Of a stretch of 64,000 bases of DNA, positions 39,246 through 49,748 are shown in pieces (within the stretch, counting starts at the first letter, position 1; the number at the start of each line of letters is the position of its first letter). The position numbers and the translations under genes were made by a program. The notes under the pieces are model-generated. The model was not told the origin of the DNA. It made no database searches and saw only the letters and a list, made by a program, of their open reading frames with translations. Source of the DNA: Alphaproteobacteria bacterium (lineage in GTDB: Bacteria > Pseudomonadota > Alphaproteobacteria > TMED109); assembly GCA_021296265.1 (NCBI GenBank), contig JAGWAT010000001.1, forward strand, positions 70,639-134,638, in the 5' to 3' direction.

Positions 39246-39535
39246 ACGTCGCGCAGTCCTGCGAGATCGTGCTCCGGCCCCTGGTGACCGAGAAATCATC
39301 GGCGGCGCTGGAGCATAATCAGGTCGTATTCCGGGTCAGCCGGCAGGCTACGAAACGGCAGATTCGCGAGGCCGTGGAGCGTCTGTTCAAGGTCAAGGTG
39401 ACGGCGGTGAACACGCTGGTGACCAAGGGAAAGACGAAGCGGCTGCGCGGGATCAAGGGTCGGCGAAGCGACCAGAAGAAGGCGTTCGTGACGCTGGCGT
39501 CGGGTCAGTCGATCGATCTTGGGAGTGAGGTCTGA
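39242..39535 (+). CDS. rplW: 50S ribosomal protein L23
   Basis: 97 residues. Located at the tunnel exit, where it docks trigger factor and [21 protein letters not shown] and the [18 protein letters not shown] loop are typical. The start overlaps the rplD stop by 4 bp. Confidence 0.97.
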   Translation: MNVAQSCEIVLRPLVTEKSSAALEHNQVVFRVSRQATKRQIREAVERLFKVKVTAVNTLVTKGKTKRLRGIKGRRSDQKKAFVTLASGQSIDLGSEV

Positions 39536-39537
39536 CC

Positions 39538-40365
39538 ATGGCCCTCAAGCAGCACCGCCCGGTTACGCCCGGTCGCCGCCAGTTGGTGCTGGTCGACCGT
39601 TCAGCGCTGCACCGGGGGAAGCCGGAGAAGGCGCTTACCGAGGGGTTATCCAGCACCGGCGGACGCAACAATCAGGGGCGCATCACGGTTTGGCACCGTG
39701 GCGGCGGTCACAAGCGGCGATATCGGCTGATCGACTTCCGCCGCCGCCGCGATGACGAGCCCGCGACGGTTGAGCGGCTCGAGTACGACCCCAACCGGAG
39801 CGCCTTCATCGCCTTGATCCGATATCCGGACGGCGCGCTCTCCTACATCCTGGCGCCACAGCGGCTGGCGCCCGGTGACACGATCGTTTCCGGCGACCGG
39901 ACCGATATCAAGCCGGGCAACTGCATGCCGCTTCGCAACATGCCGGTCGGGTCCATCGTGCACAACATCGAGCTCAAGCCCGGTGCCGGCGGTCAGCTGG
40001 CCCGGTCGGCGGGGAGCTACGCGCAACTGCTCGGCAAGGATGCGGATCGGGTCGTGATCCGACTGGTTTCGGGGGAACAACGCCTGGTACGGGCGGATTG
40101 CCGGGCGACGGTCGGATCGATCTCGAATCCGGATCATCAGAACGCGAAGCTCGGAAAGGCGGGCCGCAGTCGCTGGCTGGGACGGCGACCGCACGTGCGT
40201 GGAGTGGTCATGAACCCGGTGGACCACCCGCATGGTGGCGGCGAGGGCCGCACGTCCGGCGGACGGCATCCTGTGACCCCGTGGGGCGTGTCGACCAAGG
40301 GGCACCGGACCCGCAGCAACAAGTCGACCGACCGCTGGATTATCCGCCGTCGGCGGAAGAAGTAG
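39538..40365 (+). CDS. rplB: 50S ribosomal protein L2
   Basis: 275 residues, full length. Lies at the peptidyl-transferase and subunit-bridge region. It has [22 protein letters not shown] and the conserved C-terminal block [20 protein letters not shown] containing the functionally important histidine. It begins 2 nt after rplW. Confidence 0.98.
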   Translation: MALKQHRPVTPGRRQLVLVDRSALHRGKPEKALTEGLSSTGGRNNQGRITVWHRGGGHKRRYRLIDFRRRRDDEPATVERLEYDPNRSAFIALIRYPDGALSYILAPQRLAPGDTIVSGDRTDIKPGNCMPLRNMPVGSIVHNIELKPGAGGQLARSAGSYAQLLGKDADRVVIRLVSGEQRLVRADCRATVGSISNPDHQNAKLGKAGRSRWLGRRPHVRGVVMNPVDHPHGGGEGRTSGGRHPVTPWGVSTKGHRTRSNKSTDRWIIRRRRKK

Positions 40366-40376
40366 GAGTCGGTACG

Positions 40377-40655
40377 ATGGCACGGTCAGTATGGAAAGGA
40401 CCCTTCGTCGACGGCTATCTGCTCCGCAAGGCGCAGAAAGCAGTCGAGAGCGGGTCCCGGGCACCCATTCGAACTTGGTCGCGCCGGTCCACCATCATGC
40501 CGCAGTTCGTCGGCCTCACCTTCGCTGTCCACAACGGTCGGAAGTTCATTCCCGTGCTGGTGTCGGAGGACATGGTCGGACACAAGTTTGGCGAATTTGC
40601 CCCGACGCGGACCTTCTATGGGCATGCGGGCGACCGCAAGGCAACGAGGCGTTGA
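40377..40655 (+). CDS. rpsS: 30S ribosomal protein S19
   Basis: 92 residues; [40 protein letters not shown] and [20 protein letters not shown] are family blocks. The ATG at 40377 follows AGGAG. The longer open frame upstream is a shadow of rplB. Confidence 0.98.
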   Translation: MARSVWKGPFVDGYLLRKAQKAVESGSRAPIRTWSRRSTIMPQFVGLTFAVHNGRKFIPVLVSEDMVGHKFGEFAPTRTFYGHAGDRKATRR

Positions 40656-40661
40656 CCGGCC

Positions 40662-41030
40662 ATGGGTAAACGTTCCGCTCCGAGCCGCCTCCGCCCGAAT
40701 GAGGCGATGGCCATGGCCCGCGCTGTCAGGGTCAGCCCGCAGAAGCTGAACCTGGTGGTTGGGCTCATTCGCGGGCTCGCGGTTAGCGACGCGGCTCGAG
40801 CCCTCGAGTTCTCGCGCCGGCGTATCGCCAACGACGTGCGCAAGGTCCTGCTGTCGGCCGTGGCCAACGCGGAAGGCAACCGGCTGGATGCGGGCAAGCT
40901 GGTAGTTGCGGACGCTTCGGTCGGGAAGTCGCTGGTCATGCGGCGCTTCCGGGCTCGCGCCCGGGGCCGGATGGGGCGTTACCAACGCGCGTTCAGCCGA
41001 CTGACGATTATCGTGCGTGAAGAGGATTAG
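40662..41030 (+). CDS. rplV: 50S ribosomal protein L22
   Basis: 122 residues. It contributes the tunnel-lining hairpin ([15 protein letters not shown] near the C-terminus). The N-terminus [16 protein letters not shown] matches the family. No resistance-type deletion or insertion is evident in the hairpin. Confidence 0.97.
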   Translation: MGKRSAPSRLRPNEAMAMARAVRVSPQKLNLVVGLIRGLAVSDAARALEFSRRRIANDVRKVLLSAVANAEGNRLDAGKLVVADASVGKSLVMRRFRARARGRMGRYQRAFSRLTIIVREED

Positions 41031-41036
41031 GCAGGC

Positions 41037-42143
41037 ATGGGGCACAAGGTCAATCCAATCGGTTTGCGGTTGGGCATCAATCGGACGTGGGACTCCCGCT
41101 GGTATGCGAATGCCGACTACGCGGACCTCTTGCACGAAGATCTGCGAATCCGTCGATACATTCAGTCCGACCTGAAGGGCGCGGGTATCAGTCGGATCAC
41201 GATTGAACGGCCGCCAAAGAAGGCACGAGTCATCATCCACACGGCCCGGCCCGGCATGGTGATTGGCAAGAAGGGCGCCGACATCGAGCGGATTCGTAAG
41301 AAGCTCGCGACCATGACCGAAAGCCAGATCCAGCTGAACATTGTCGAGATCCGCAAGCCGGAGATCGAAGCCCAGTTGGTGGCCGAGAATGTTGCGGAGC
41401 AGCTGGAGCGGCGCGTGGCCTTTCGCCGGGCCATGAAGCGCGCGGTGCAGGCGTCGATGCGGCTCGGCGCCCTCGGGATCCGCATCACGGTGGGTGGACG
41501 GCTTGGCGGGGCGGAGATCGCCCGGGTGGAATGGTACCGTGAGGGTCGCGTGCCGCTCCATACGCTTCGCGCGGACATCGATTACGGCGTGGCCACTGCC
41601 CGCACGGCGTACGGAACCTGTGGGGTCAAGGTGTGGGTGTTCCGGGGCGAGATCCTGGCCCACGATCCTTCGGCCATGGAACGCACACGCAGTGAGCAGC
41701 AGCAACGGCCCTTGGCGGGTGGCGGCGGCCATGGCGGGCGTTCCGGTTCGTCAGGCCGCGGGGGCCGGGCGGCGCGAGCCGCGGCTGCAGATGCGAAGCC
41801 GCCGGAGCCTGCCGCCGCTGCCAAACCGGCGACGGCGACCGAATCCGGGGCGACGTCGGACCCGTCGACGGTCGTGGAACCAGAAGCCAAGACCGGGACC
41901 GAAGTTCCTGCCGACGCAGGGGCCAATGCCGGATCGGAGGCGGTCGCAGAACCTTCGGGCACGGTAGAGCCTGTCGCCACGGCCGCCGCCGAATCCGAGG
42001 CGGTCGCAGAACCTTCGAGCTCGGCGGAGTCGGCCACCACGTCCGATGCCGCAGCAGCGGTCGGTGACACGGCTGAAGAGGCTAGCGCCGATGAGGCCGA
42101 GAAGCCTGCAGCCGACCAGGCTGAGGAAGGTACCGAGCCATGA
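41037..42143 (+). CDS. rpsC: 30S ribosomal protein S3 with a long low-complexity C-terminal extension
   Basis: 368 residues; E. coli S3 has 233. The KH domain carries [18 protein letters not shown] and the core ends near residue 220. The last 148 residues begin with a Gly/Arg/Ser-rich patch ([17 protein letters not shown]) and continue as an Ala/Glu/Pro/Thr-rich acidic tail. The tail contains a 20-codon internal tandem repeat (nt 41934-42017). Translation is coupled to rplP by ATGA. Expanded S3 tails occur in other alphaproteobacteria, but 148 residues is long. Confidence 0.97.
   Translation: MGHKVNPIGLRLGINRTWDSRWYANADYADLLHEDLRIRRYIQSDLKGAGISRITIERPPKKARVIIHTARPGMVIGKKGADIERIRKKLATMTESQIQLNIVEIRKPEIEAQLVAENVAEQLERRVAFRRAMKRAVQASMRLGALGIRITVGGRLGGAEIARVEWYREGRVPLHTLRADIDYGVATARTAYGTCGVKVWVFRGEILAHDPSAMERTRSEQQQRPLAGGGGHGGRSGSSGRGGRAARAAAADAKPPEPAAAAKPATATESGATSDPSTVVEPEAKTGTEVPADAGANAGSEAVAEPSGTVEPVATAAAESEAVAEPSSSAESATTSDAAAAVGDTAEEASADEAEKPAADQAEEGTEP
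41934..42017 (+). repeat. 60-bp-period repeat in the S3 tail
   Basis: GGCGGTCGCAGAACCTTCG occurs at 41939-41957 and 41999-42017, exactly 60 bp (20 codons) apart, encoding SEAVAEPS twice. It looks like an expansion that kept the reading frame. Confidence 0.85.
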
Positions 42144-42553
42144 TGAGCCCTAAACGGACCAAGTTCCGGAAAGCCCACAAGGGACGCATCCACGGGAACG
42201 CCAAGGGGGGGACGACCCTCAATTTTGGCTCCTTCGGTATCAAGAGTCTGCAGGCGGAACGGGTGACGGCGCGGCAAATTGAAGCCGCAAGGCGTGCCGT
42301 GACGCGCCACATCCGTCGGCAGGGGCGTGTGTGGATCCGGATCTTTCCCGACGTCCCGGTTTCGACCAAGCCGACGGAAGTGCGGATGGGCAAAGGAAAA
42401 GGGTCGCCCGAGTACTGGGTCTGTCGCGTCAAGCCGGGACGGGTTCTCTTTGAGTTGGACGGCGTCACGGCCGAGACGGCGCGCCGAGCATTTGAGCTCG
42501 CATCTGCGAAGCTTCCGGTGCGGACCCGCTTCGTCACCCGGTTGGAGCAATAG
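42140..42553 (+). CDS. rplP: 50S ribosomal protein L16
   Basis: 137 residues. [16 protein letters not shown] aligns with the family N-terminus, supporting the ATG at 42140 that overlaps the rpsC stop, rather than the ATG at 42143. It lies at the A-site tRNA elbow of the 50S subunit. Confidence 0.97.
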   Translation: MMSPKRTKFRKAHKGRIHGNAKGGTTLNFGSFGIKSLQAERVTARQIEAARRAVTRHIRRQGRVWIRIFPDVPVSTKPTEVRMGKGKGSPEYWVCRVKPGRVLFELDGVTAETARRAFELASAKLPVRTRFVTRLEQ

Positions 42554-42555
42554 CG

Positions 42556-42756
42556 GTGGCGTTGCCAATCGCGGAAGTGCGGCAGAAGACCGACGACGAG
42601 CTCGCCGCGATGCTGGAAGAACGGGCCCGCGAGCGCCTGAATCTCAGATTCCGGCAGGCCACCGGGGAACTCGAGAACACTGCACGGGCCCGCGAGGCGC
42701 GGCGCGAGATCGCGCGCATCAAGACCGTGTTGAACGAACGCGTGAAAGGTTCCTGA
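42556..42756 (+). CDS. rpmC: 50S ribosomal protein L29
   Basis: 66 residues, two-helix hairpin at the tunnel exit. [20 protein letters not shown] is the L29 core motif. It starts at a GTG (42556), 2 nt after rplP. Confidence 0.96.
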   Translation: MALPIAEVRQKTDDELAAMLEERARERLNLRFRQATGELENTARAREARREIARIKTVLNERVKGS

Positions 42757-42759
42757 GGT

Positions 42760-42999
42760 ATGCCCAAACGCGTAATGCGCGGCGTCGTAGTGAGTGCTGC
42801 GCCGAAACAGACAGTCGTAGTTCGGGTGGAACGACTGGTTCGCCACCCGCTGTACAAGAAGTTCATCCGGCGGTCCGCCAAGTACCATGCCCACGATCCG
42901 GACAATGCCTGTCAACCCGGTGACGTCGTGCGCATTCGCGAGCGCCGACCGCTTTCCAAGCTCAAGTGTTGGGAAGTACTGCCCACGGACGCCAACTGA
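42760..42999 (+). CDS. rpsQ: 30S ribosomal protein S17
   Basis: 79 residues, an OB-fold early-assembly protein. [20 protein letters not shown] and [16 protein letters not shown] match the family. It lies 3 nt after rpmC. Confidence 0.97.
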   Translation: MPKRVMRGVVVSAAPKQTVVVRVERLVRHPLYKKFIRRSAKYHAHDPDNACQPGDVVRIRERRPLSKLKCWEVLPTDAN

Positions 43000-43011
43000 G
43001 GGGCTGGCACT

Positions 43012-43380
43012 GTGATTCAAGCTGAGACCAATCTCGGGGTTGCCGACAACTCCGGCGCCAGGCGCGTCCAATGCATCAAGGTATTGGGCGGTGCCAAACG
43101 GCGTTACGCGTGGGTTGGCGACATCATCGTTGTGTCAGTAAAGGAAGCGATTCCGCGCGGACGGGTGAAGAAGGGCGACATTCACCGGGCGGTTATCGTC
43201 CGCACCGCAAAGGAAATTCGCCGTTCTGACGGCACCGCAATACGGTTCGATTCCAACGCAGCGGTGCTGATCGACCGCGAGAACGAGCCCATTGGCACAC
43301 GGATCTTCGGACCCGTGACGCGCGAGCTGCGTGCCAAGCGGTTCATGAAAATTATCAGCCTCGCCCCGGAAGTCCTGTGA
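43012..43380 (+). CDS. rplN: 50S ribosomal protein L14
   Basis: 122 residues, exact family length. [20 protein letters not shown] is the standard N-terminus, here from a GTG start at 43012. Its stop overlaps the rplX start by one base (TGATG). Confidence 0.97.
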   Translation: MIQAETNLGVADNSGARRVQCIKVLGGAKRRYAWVGDIIVVSVKEAIPRGRVKKGDIHRAVIVRTAKEIRRSDGTAIRFDSNAAVLIDRENEPIGTRIFGPVTRELRAKRFMKIISLAPEVL

Positions 43381-43706
43381 TGGCGAGCGGCAAGTTCAGG
43401 ATTCGCCGAGGTGACGAGGTGGTCGTGCGAACCGGCCGTGATCGGGGCCGTACCGGCGAGGTGATCCGGGTGGATCGGGAGCAGGCACGGGTGGTCGTGC
43501 GCGGGGTCAACATCGCACGGCGGCACACACGCCCTTCGCCGAGCAGTCCGGGCGGAATCGTGGAGCGGGAGCTACCGATCCACATCTCGAATGTGGCGTT
43601 GCGGGATCCTTCCGACGGCCAGCCCACCAAGGTCGGCTACCGACGGATGGATGATGGCCGCAAGGTGCGAATTGCCAAACGGTCTGGCGATCTCCTGGAT
43701 GACTGA
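43380..43706 (+). CDS. rplX: 50S ribosomal protein L24
   Basis: 108 residues, 23S assembly initiator with a KOW motif ([20 protein letters not shown]). I use the ATG at 43380 (TGATG overlap with rplN) rather than the GTG three bases earlier. Confidence 0.96.
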   Translation: MASGKFRIRRGDEVVVRTGRDRGRTGEVIRVDREQARVVVRGVNIARRHTRPSPSSPGGIVERELPIHISNVALRDPSDGQPTKVGYRRMDDGRKVRIAKRSGDLLDD

Positions 43707-43713
43707 GGGCAAC

Positions 43714-44295
43714 ATGGCTGCACGTCTCCGCGAACTGTACGACACCCGCTACCGCGAGGAGCTGCAGCGGGAACTGGGGATCAGCAACCGGTTTGCTGTT
43801 CCCCGACTGGAAAAGATCGTGCTCAACATGGGGGTCGGAATCCCCTCGCAGTCCTCCGTTCGCGGCGGTATGGTGAAGGAGGACGACAAGGGAGTCGAAG
43901 GTGCGCTTCGTGACCTTGAGGCGATTACGGGCCAGAAGCCTGTGGCGACGGAGGCACGCAAACCCATCGCCGGGTTCAAGATCCGCCAGGGAATGAAGAT
44001 CGGCTGCAAGGTCACCCTGCGGTCCACCCGGATGTACGAGTTTCTCGACCGTCTGGTCAACATTGCCCTGCCACGCGTCCGGGACTTCCGCGGCGTCAAT
44101 CCGAACTCGTTCGACGGCAACGGGAATTTCGCGCTGGGCTTGCGGGAACAGATCGTGTTCCCGGAGATCGACTACGACACCGTCGATCAGGTGCGCGGCC
44201 TCGATGTCGTCATTGGCACTACCACGTCCAACGACGACTGGGCGCGGGCGCTGCTGCTCAAATTCAACATGCCCTTCCGCGGGCAGGGAGCCTGA
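43714..44295 (+). CDS. rplE: 50S ribosomal protein L5
   Basis: 193 residues, 5S rRNA binding. [14 protein letters not shown] and the C-terminal [17 protein letters not shown] block fit the family. The ATG at 43714 is favoured by GAGGG 5-6 nt upstream and by the family N-terminus; an ATG at 43699 inside rplX is possible. Confidence 0.96.
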   Translation: MAARLRELYDTRYREELQRELGISNRFAVPRLEKIVLNMGVGIPSQSSVRGGMVKEDDKGVEGALRDLEAITGQKPVATEARKPIAGFKIRQGMKIGCKVTLRSTRMYEFLDRLVNIALPRVRDFRGVNPNSFDGNGNFALGLREQIVFPEIDYDTVDQVRGLDVVIGTTTSNDDWARALLLKFNMPFRGQGA

Positions 44296-44300
44296 TTGCC

Positions 44301-44606
44301 ATGGCCAAAGTGAGTGCCATCATGAAAAACCGTCGGCGCCGGCTGATGGCCGAGCGCGGACGTGCAGCCCGTCTTGCCCTCAAAGCCAAAGTACGCGATC
44401 GCACAGCTCCGCCGGAGGAGCGGTTTCAGGCGGTGCTGAGTTTGGCCAAACTGCCACGGAACGCATCTCCGGTACGAATCCGCAACCGTTGTGAGCTGAC
44501 GGGCCGGCCGCGCGGGTACTACCGAAAGATGCGGATATCGCGGATTGCGCTCCGGGAGCTCGCCTCGATGGGCCAGATCCCCGGTATGACCAAGGCGAGC
44601 TGGTAA
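44301..44606 (+). CDS. rpsN: 30S ribosomal protein S14 (zinc-free type)
   Basis: 101 residues. The long form without the CxxC pairs. [20 protein letters not shown] and the ending PGMTKASW are typical of proteobacteria. Confidence 0.97.
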   Translation: MAKVSAIMKNRRRRLMAERGRAARLALKAKVRDRTAPPEERFQAVLSLAKLPRNASPVRIRNRCELTGRPRGYYRKMRISRIALRELASMGQIPGMTKASW

Positions 44607-44620
44607 GGAGGCCACGGACG

Positions 44621-45019
44621 ATGACCATGACGGACCCGCTCGCGGACATGCTCACTCGGATCCGCAATGGCCTGATGGCCGAGCGGCAGACGGTTCGGTG
44701 CCCGGATTCGCGCCTGCGCCGAGCCGTGCTCGAGGTGCTTCGGCAGGAGGGCTATATCCGGGCATGGAGTGTCGAGGAGCTCGGCGGCCCCAAGCGCGAC
44801 ATCGTGATCGAGCTGAAATACCACAAGGGGGCGCCGGCCATCCGGGAAATTAAGCGCGTCTCCAGTCCGTGTCGCCGCATCTATTCGCCGGCGCGTGAGA
44901 TTCCGCGTTACTTCGGCGGACTCGGCGTACACGTGCTGTCGACGCCTGCAGGGGTCATGTCTGATCGGGCCGCCCGCGAGGCTAACGTCGGCGGCGAAGT
45001 CCTCTGCCGGGTGTTCTGA
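44621..45019 (+). CDS. rpsH: 30S ribosomal protein S8
   Basis: 132 residues. DPLADMLTRIRNG at the N-terminus and STPAGVMSDRAAREANVGGE at the C-terminus are diagnostic. In E. coli S8 represses the spc operon by binding the rplE-region mRNA; not tested here. AAGGAGG lies upstream. Confidence 0.97.
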   Translation: MTMTDPLADMLTRIRNGLMAERQTVRCPDSRLRRAVLEVLRQEGYIRAWSVEELGGPKRDIVIELKYHKGAPAIREIKRVSSPCRRIYSPAREIPRYFGGLGVHVLSTPAGVMSDRAAREANVGGEVLCRVF

Positions 45020-45021
45020 CG

Positions 45022-45555
45022 ATGTCCCGAGTCGGCAAGCACCCGATCCCGATCCCGGACGGGGTTGCCGTCACGGTCGAGGGGCTCCGCGTGACAGTCG
45101 AAGGAAAGCTCGGGACACTGAGCCAGACCTTTCCGACGAGCGTGGAGATCCGGCACGCCAATCAGGCTATCGAAGTGGTGCCGCGCTCGACGAGTGACGA
45201 TTCGCGCGCTGCCTGGGGCATGACCCGCGCACTGATCGCGAACATGGTGACCGGCGTTAGCGCCGGCTTCAAGCGCTTTCTCGACATCGAGGGGGTCGGT
45301 TACCGGGCGGCGTTCAAGGAAGGCATTCTCAACCTGCAGCTTGGATATAGCCACGACGTGCACATCGCGGTACCCGACGATCTGACGGTGGCCTGTCCAC
45401 GGCCGACGGAGATCGAGATATCGGGGGCGAGCCGGCAACGAGTGGGGCAACTTGCAGCAGAGATCCGGGCCTTTCGTCCGCCCGAACCCTATAAGGGCAA
45501 GGGAGTTCGTCACCGGGGCGAATTCGTCCGGCGTAAGGAAGGCAAGAGGAAGTAG
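45022..45555 (+). CDS. rplF: 50S ribosomal protein L6
   Basis: 177 residues, normal. MSRVGKHPIPIPDGVAVTV and the C-terminal block RPPEPYKGKGVRHRGEFVRR are family signatures. It starts 2 nt after rpsH. Confidence 0.98.
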   Translation: MSRVGKHPIPIPDGVAVTVEGLRVTVEGKLGTLSQTFPTSVEIRHANQAIEVVPRSTSDDSRAAWGMTRALIANMVTGVSAGFKRFLDIEGVGYRAAFKEGILNLQLGYSHDVHIAVPDDLTVACPRPTEIEISGASRQRVGQLAAEIRAFRPPEPYKGKGVRHRGEFVRRKEGKRK

Positions 45556-45558
45556 GCC

Positions 45559-45918
45559 ATGGCAGTCTCTCCGCGCGAACGCATGCTTCGGCGCCGTCGC
45601 CGCAATCACCGCCGGGTACGGGTCGCCGCCAACGGACGACCCCGACTGGCGATTTTTCGTTCAAATTTCCACATTTACGCGCAGGTGATCGATGACGTGT
45701 CCGGCCGGACAGTGGCCAGCGCATCGACTTTGGACCGGGCCCTGAGATCTGAAAGCGGGCGCGGGATCGAGGCGGCGCGGGCAGTCGGGGCTCTCGTTGC
45801 CCAGCGCTCCAAGGAGGCGGGCATCGACACAGTAGTCTTTGACCGTGGCAGTTATCTTTATCACGGTCGTGTGCGGGCGTTGGCCGAGGCGGCACGGGAG
45901 GGCGGTCTCGGGTTCTGA
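45559..45918 (+). CDS. rplR: 50S ribosomal protein L18
   Basis: 119 residues, 5S rRNA binding together with L5. [20 protein letters not shown] and the ending [20 protein letters not shown] are diagnostic. Confidence 0.97.
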   Translation: MAVSPRERMLRRRRRNHRRVRVAANGRPRLAIFRSNFHIYAQVIDDVSGRTVASASTLDRALRSESGRGIEAARAVGALVAQRSKEAGIDTVVFDRGSYLYHGRVRALAEAAREGGLGF

Positions 45919-45937
45919 CCCCAGATCGAGAAACGGT

Positions 45938-46630
45938 ATGGCGCGCAGACAACGTAGTTCCGAGGAACGTCAGGAACTCACCGATAACCTGGTGAAGATT
46001 CGCCGGGTGGCCAAGGTGGTGAAAGGCGGTCGTCGCTTCGGCTTCGCCGCTATCGTCGTCGTCGGCGACGGCCAGGGGCGGGTAGGATTTGGATCGGGGA
46101 AAGCAAAGGAAGTCCCCGAGGCGATCCGCAAGGCAACGGAGAACGCCAAGGGAAGACTCATTCGCGTTCCCCTTCGGGAAGGTCGTACGCTGCACCATGA
46201 CACCAGTGGCAGGCTCGGTTCGGCTCGGGTGATTCTGCGCGCTGCTCCGCCGGGGACCGGCATTATTGCGGGTGGCCCGGTGCGCGCAGTTCTGGAACGC
46301 CTTGGCGTCCAGGATGCCGTCGGAAAGTCGGTGGGCAGCGGCAATGCGATCAACATGGTGCGGGCAACGTTCGACGCCCTGCAGAACGTACAGTCACCGG
46401 CGGATGTTGCCGCCCGCCGCGGTCGCAAGGTCTCCGAAATCCTCAGTCGGACCGACCGCAGGCGTCGGGCGGGCCGGAGTGAAGGCACCGCGGCAAGGTC
46501 CGAAGCGGATGCTGCCGGCGGCGGCGCGAAGGAGAACACCGGATCGCCACGCGCCGAGCGCCCCGAGGCGGTTCCGGGCGCAACCGAAGAGGCCGGCAAG
46601 AATCTCACGGAAGGCGCGGCTCCCGCGTAA
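45938..46630 (+). CDS. rpsE: 30S ribosomal protein S5 with C-terminal extension
   Basis: 230 residues; E. coli S5 has 167. The core holds [20 protein letters not shown] and [16 protein letters not shown]. Residues from about 181 form a low-complexity Ala/Glu/Gly tail like those of L3 and S3. The ATG at 45938 is chosen because upstream codons shadow rplR. Confidence 0.96.
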   Translation: MARRQRSSEERQELTDNLVKIRRVAKVVKGGRRFGFAAIVVVGDGQGRVGFGSGKAKEVPEAIRKATENAKGRLIRVPLREGRTLHHDTSGRLGSARVILRAAPPGTGIIAGGPVRAVLERLGVQDAVGKSVGSGNAINMVRATFDALQNVQSPADVAARRGRKVSEILSRTDRRRRAGRSEGTAARSEADAAGGGAKENTGSPRAERPEAVPGATEEAGKNLTEGAAPA

Positions 46631-46636
46631 TTCGTT

Positions 46637-46852
46637 ATGGCAACACCCTCTTCGGGGCGCATTCGCGTCACCCAAATCAAGAGCCCGATCGGGCGCAAGC
46701 CCGTGCAACGCAAGACGTTGATCGGACTTGGCCTGAATCGGGTCGGCCGAGTGTCCGAACTCGAGGACACGCCGGCCGTCCGCGGGATGGTCGAGCGGGT
46801 ACGGCATCTCGTCTCGATGGAAGCGATTTCAGCCGGGGAGCCCACCGAATGA
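46637..46852 (+). CDS. rpmD: 50S ribosomal protein L30
   Basis: 71 residues. [20 protein letters not shown] and [20 protein letters not shown] are diagnostic. The stop overlaps the rplO start (ATGATG). Confidence 0.96.
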   Translation: MATPSSGRIRVTQIKSPIGRKPVQRKTLIGLGLNRVGRVSELEDTPAVRGMVERVRHLVSMEAISAGEPTE

Positions 46853-47367
46853 TGCTCCATGAACTTGGGTTCAAGAACGGAGCCCGGCACGACCGCAAGC
46901 GTGTCGGTCGCGGCATCGGCTCAGGCAAGGGAAAGACCTCGGGGCGGGGCCACAAAGGACTGAAGGCTCGCTCCGGTTCGAGTACGTCCGGTTTCGAGGG
47001 TGGCCAGATGCCGCTCTACCGGCGGCTTCCCAAGCGCGGGTTTCGGCCTCCCTGTCGGCGGCATTTTGCCGAGGTCAATCTGGGCCGCATCCAGGCTGCG
47101 CTCGACGCCGGCCGGCTGGACGCCGCCACGGTCGTGAACGCCAAGGTCCTGGTGGAAGCGGGGGTGATCCGCCGCGTGCGGGACGGTGTGCGCCTGCTCG
47201 GTTCGGGCACCCTGTCCACGCCAATGACATTTGAGGTGGCCGGAGCGTCCCGGCCGGCAGTCGCCGCCGTGGAAAAGGCGGGTGGCAGCGTCCGTGTGCT
47301 GTCCTCCGGCAACTCGGGCGGACATGCCCCGACTGGCGCGACACCCGCCGAACCGGCGGAGACATGA
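46849..47367 (+). CDS. rplO: 50S ribosomal protein L15
   Basis: 172 residues. [20 protein letters not shown] near the N-terminus and [18 protein letters not shown] are family blocks. The ATG at 46849 is used because MMLHEL then aligns with the usual MxLxEL start. There is a short Pro/Ala/Glu tail. Confidence 0.96.
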   Translation: MMLHELGFKNGARHDRKRVGRGIGSGKGKTSGRGHKGLKARSGSSTSGFEGGQMPLYRRLPKRGFRPPCRRHFAEVNLGRIQAALDAGRLDAATVVNAKVLVEAGVIRRVRDGVRLLGSGTLSTPMTFEVAGASRPAVAAVEKAGGSVRVLSSGNSGGHAPTGATPAEPAET

Positions 47368-47431
47368 GCGCCGTCAATCATTGCGGTTCCCGACCGGGTG
47401 ACGGCTGGAATTCCCCGGGGAGTGCCGGCTG

Positions 47432-48775
47432 ATGGCATCTGCCGCCGAACAACTCGCTGCCAACATCAACTTTGGTGCGATCGCTCAGGCCACCGAACTC
47501 AAGCGACGGATCTGGTTCACGCTGGGCGCACTGATCGTCTATCGCATCGGTACCTACATCCCGCTGCCTGGGATCGAGACCAGTGCGGTGGCCGACGTGT
47601 TTCAGCAGAATTCGGGCGGCATCCTTGGGATGTTCGACATGTTTGCCGGCGGTGCGCTTGGCAGGATGACGATATTCGCGCTGAACATCATGCCGTACAT
47701 CTCGGCCTCGATCATCATTCAGTTGATGACGACGGTGTCGGCGCATCTTGCACAGCTGAAGAAGGAAGGCGAATCCGGTCGCCAGCGGATTACCCAGTAC
47801 ACGCGCTACGGTACCGTCGTCCTGGCGGCCATGCAGGCGCTCGGGATTGCGGTCGGTCTGGAGAGTCTCAGCGGTTCGCAGGGGCCGGCGGTTCAGGACC
47901 CGGGACTGTTCTTCCGGTTCGTTACCGTGATCACGCTCACGGGGGGCACGGTGTTCCTGATGTGGCTCGGCGAGCAGATCACGTCGCGCGGGATCGGGAA
48001 TGGAATCTCGCTGATCATCATGGCCGGAATCGTGGCCGAGCTTCCTGCCGCCCTGGTGGCTACGCTGGAGCTTGGCCGCACGGGTGCCCTATCGGGCGCG
48101 TTGATCATCTTGCTGATGATCCTGGCGGTCGGGGTCATCGCGTTCATCGTCTTTATCGAGCGTGCGCAACGCCGCATTCTCATCCAGTACCCGAAGCGGC
48201 AGCTGGGCACCAAGACCTTCGGCGGTGATACGAGCAGCTACCTGCCGCTCAAGCTCAACACGTCGGGGGTGATCCCGCCGATCTTCGCAAGTTCGATCCT
48301 CCTGCTGCCAGTTACAGCGCTCAGTTTCAACGCCGGGCAGGGGCCCTCGTGGCTGCTCGACGTCACGGCTGCGTTGGGGCGGGGTCAGCCCGCCTACCTG
48401 GCCCTTTACGTGGCAGGAATCGTGTTCTTTGCGTTCTTCTACACGTCGGTCGTGTTCAATCCTGCGGACACGGCAGACAATCTGAAGAAGTACGGCGGTT
48501 TCGTCCCGGGCGTGCGCCCCGGTGCCAACACGGCTGCCTACATCGACCGTATTCTGACCCGCCTCACCACCGCGGGCGCGGCGTACTTGGCGGTGGTGTG
48601 CCTGTTGCCCGAGATGCTGATTTCCCAGTACGCGGTGCCGTTCTACTTCGGCGGCACCAGTCTGTTGATCGTGGTCAACGTGACGATGGACACCGTGGCG
48701 CAAATTCACTCGCATCTGGTCGCCCGCCAATTCGAGGGACTAATCAAGAAAGCGAAGCTCCGGGGCCGATCGTAA
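47432..48775 (+). CDS. secY: Protein translocase subunit SecY
   Basis: 447 residues with the ten-helix pattern of the Sec channel. The conserved IGTYIPLPGI near helix 1, MPYISASIIIQL in helix 2 and FVPGVRPGANTAAYIDRILT in the late cytoplasmic loop are present. It is the penultimate gene of the block; the stop overlaps adk by one base (TAATG). Confidence 0.98.
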   Translation: MASAAEQLAANINFGAIAQATELKRRIWFTLGALIVYRIGTYIPLPGIETSAVADVFQQNSGGILGMFDMFAGGALGRMTIFALNIMPYISASIIIQLMTTVSAHLAQLKKEGESGRQRITQYTRYGTVVLAAMQALGIAVGLESLSGSQGPAVQDPGLFFRFVTVITLTGGTVFLMWLGEQITSRGIGNGISLIIMAGIVAELPAALVATLELGRTGALSGALIILLMILAVGVIAFIVFIERAQRRILIQYPKRQLGTKTFGGDTSSYLPLKLNTSGVIPPIFASSILLLPVTALSFNAGQGPSWLLDVTAALGRGQPAYLALYVAGIVFFAFFYTSVVFNPADTADNLKKYGGFVPGVRPGANTAAYIDRILTRLTTAGAAYLAVVCLLPEMLISQYAVPFYFGGTSLLIVVNVTMDTVAQIHSHLVARQFEGLIKKAKLRGRS

Positions 48776-49419
48776 TGCGCTTGGTGCTGCTGGGGCCGCC
48801 CGGTTGTGGCAAGGGGACTCAGGCAGCCGTGCTCCGTGACCAGTTCGGGATCCCGCATCTCTCGACCGGGGCGATGCTGCGTTCTGCTGTGGAAGCGGAC
48901 ACGGAGATCGGGCGTCGGGCCGCGTCGATCATGAGTCGTGGGGCCCTGGTTCCCGACGAGGTCGTGCAGGGAATCGTGGCGCTGCGGGTGGGCCTTGAGG
49001 ATTGCGCACGGGGTTACATCCTCGATGGCTTCCCGCGCACCGTCGCGCAAGCCGATGCCCTGCAGCAAATGTTGGCGCGTGCAGGTCAGGCACTGGACCG
49101 GGTGGTCGAGTTCACCATTTCCGAGGACGAGCTGGTCCGCCGAATTACCGGGCGATATGTCTGCATCAAGTGCGATGCGGTCTACAACGAACATTCCAAA
49201 CCGACCCAGCGGAAGAATATCTGCGATGTGTGTGGCGGCGGCGCGTTCCGCCGCCGAGAGGATGACCGCGTGGATACCGTGGCGGAGCGAATGGCCAACT
49301 ATCGGGCGGAAACGGCGCCGCTGGTTCCCTATTACGAGGACAAGGGACTGCTCACGCAGATCGACGGCAGCCAAACGACGTCCAAGGTCACAGCGGAACT
49401 GCTTGGAGCGCTCGCCTGA
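48775..49419 (+). CDS. adk: Adenylate kinase (zinc-LID type)
   Basis: 214 residues. The P-loop is LLGPPGCGKGTQ; the AMP-site motif is GYILDGFPRTVAQADAL. The LID domain has four cysteines (CIKC and CDVC about 23 residues apart), predicting a structural zinc. The gene closes the ribosomal block; rpsM, rpsK, rpoA and rplQ, which commonly follow, are absent. Confidence 0.97.
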   Translation: MRLVLLGPPGCGKGTQAAVLRDQFGIPHLSTGAMLRSAVEADTEIGRRAASIMSRGALVPDEVVQGIVALRVGLEDCARGYILDGFPRTVAQADALQQMLARAGQALDRVVEFTISEDELVRRITGRYVCIKCDAVYNEHSKPTQRKNICDVCGGGAFRRREDDRVDTVAERMANYRAETAPLVPYYEDKGLLTQIDGSQTTSKVTAELLGALA

Positions 49420-49748
49420 GACGATCTTAAACGCTTCCTGTTTCCGATGGCGGCCCCGGCGACACCTACCCCTGGCCGATCGTCGACCACGCCGCGGCGC
49501 GGAGGCGGGCCCTGACGGTCAATCGGTGTCAGATTCGCCGTGATCCGAACCAGAACACCTAACCGCCCACGTTCGCTCCGCCCCAGGCGTCGGTGTGGAG
49601 TCGCCTGACCGGTGCGACCCGCCCCACGTTCGTGATGCGTCCCGGCCTCATGGCGCCCGTGGATCGCGCGCCCTGGTGGAGGCACCCGAAAGCCCCAGGT
49701 CAGAGTCCTCGGGAATGATGGTCGATGATTCAACGGTGAGCAGGGTCT
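49420..49748. other. Convergent intergenic region after adk
   Basis: A 329-bp gap between adk and the convergent aminopeptidase gene. I found no gene, no trace of rpsM or rpoA and no clear hairpin with a T-run. Confidence 0.5.
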
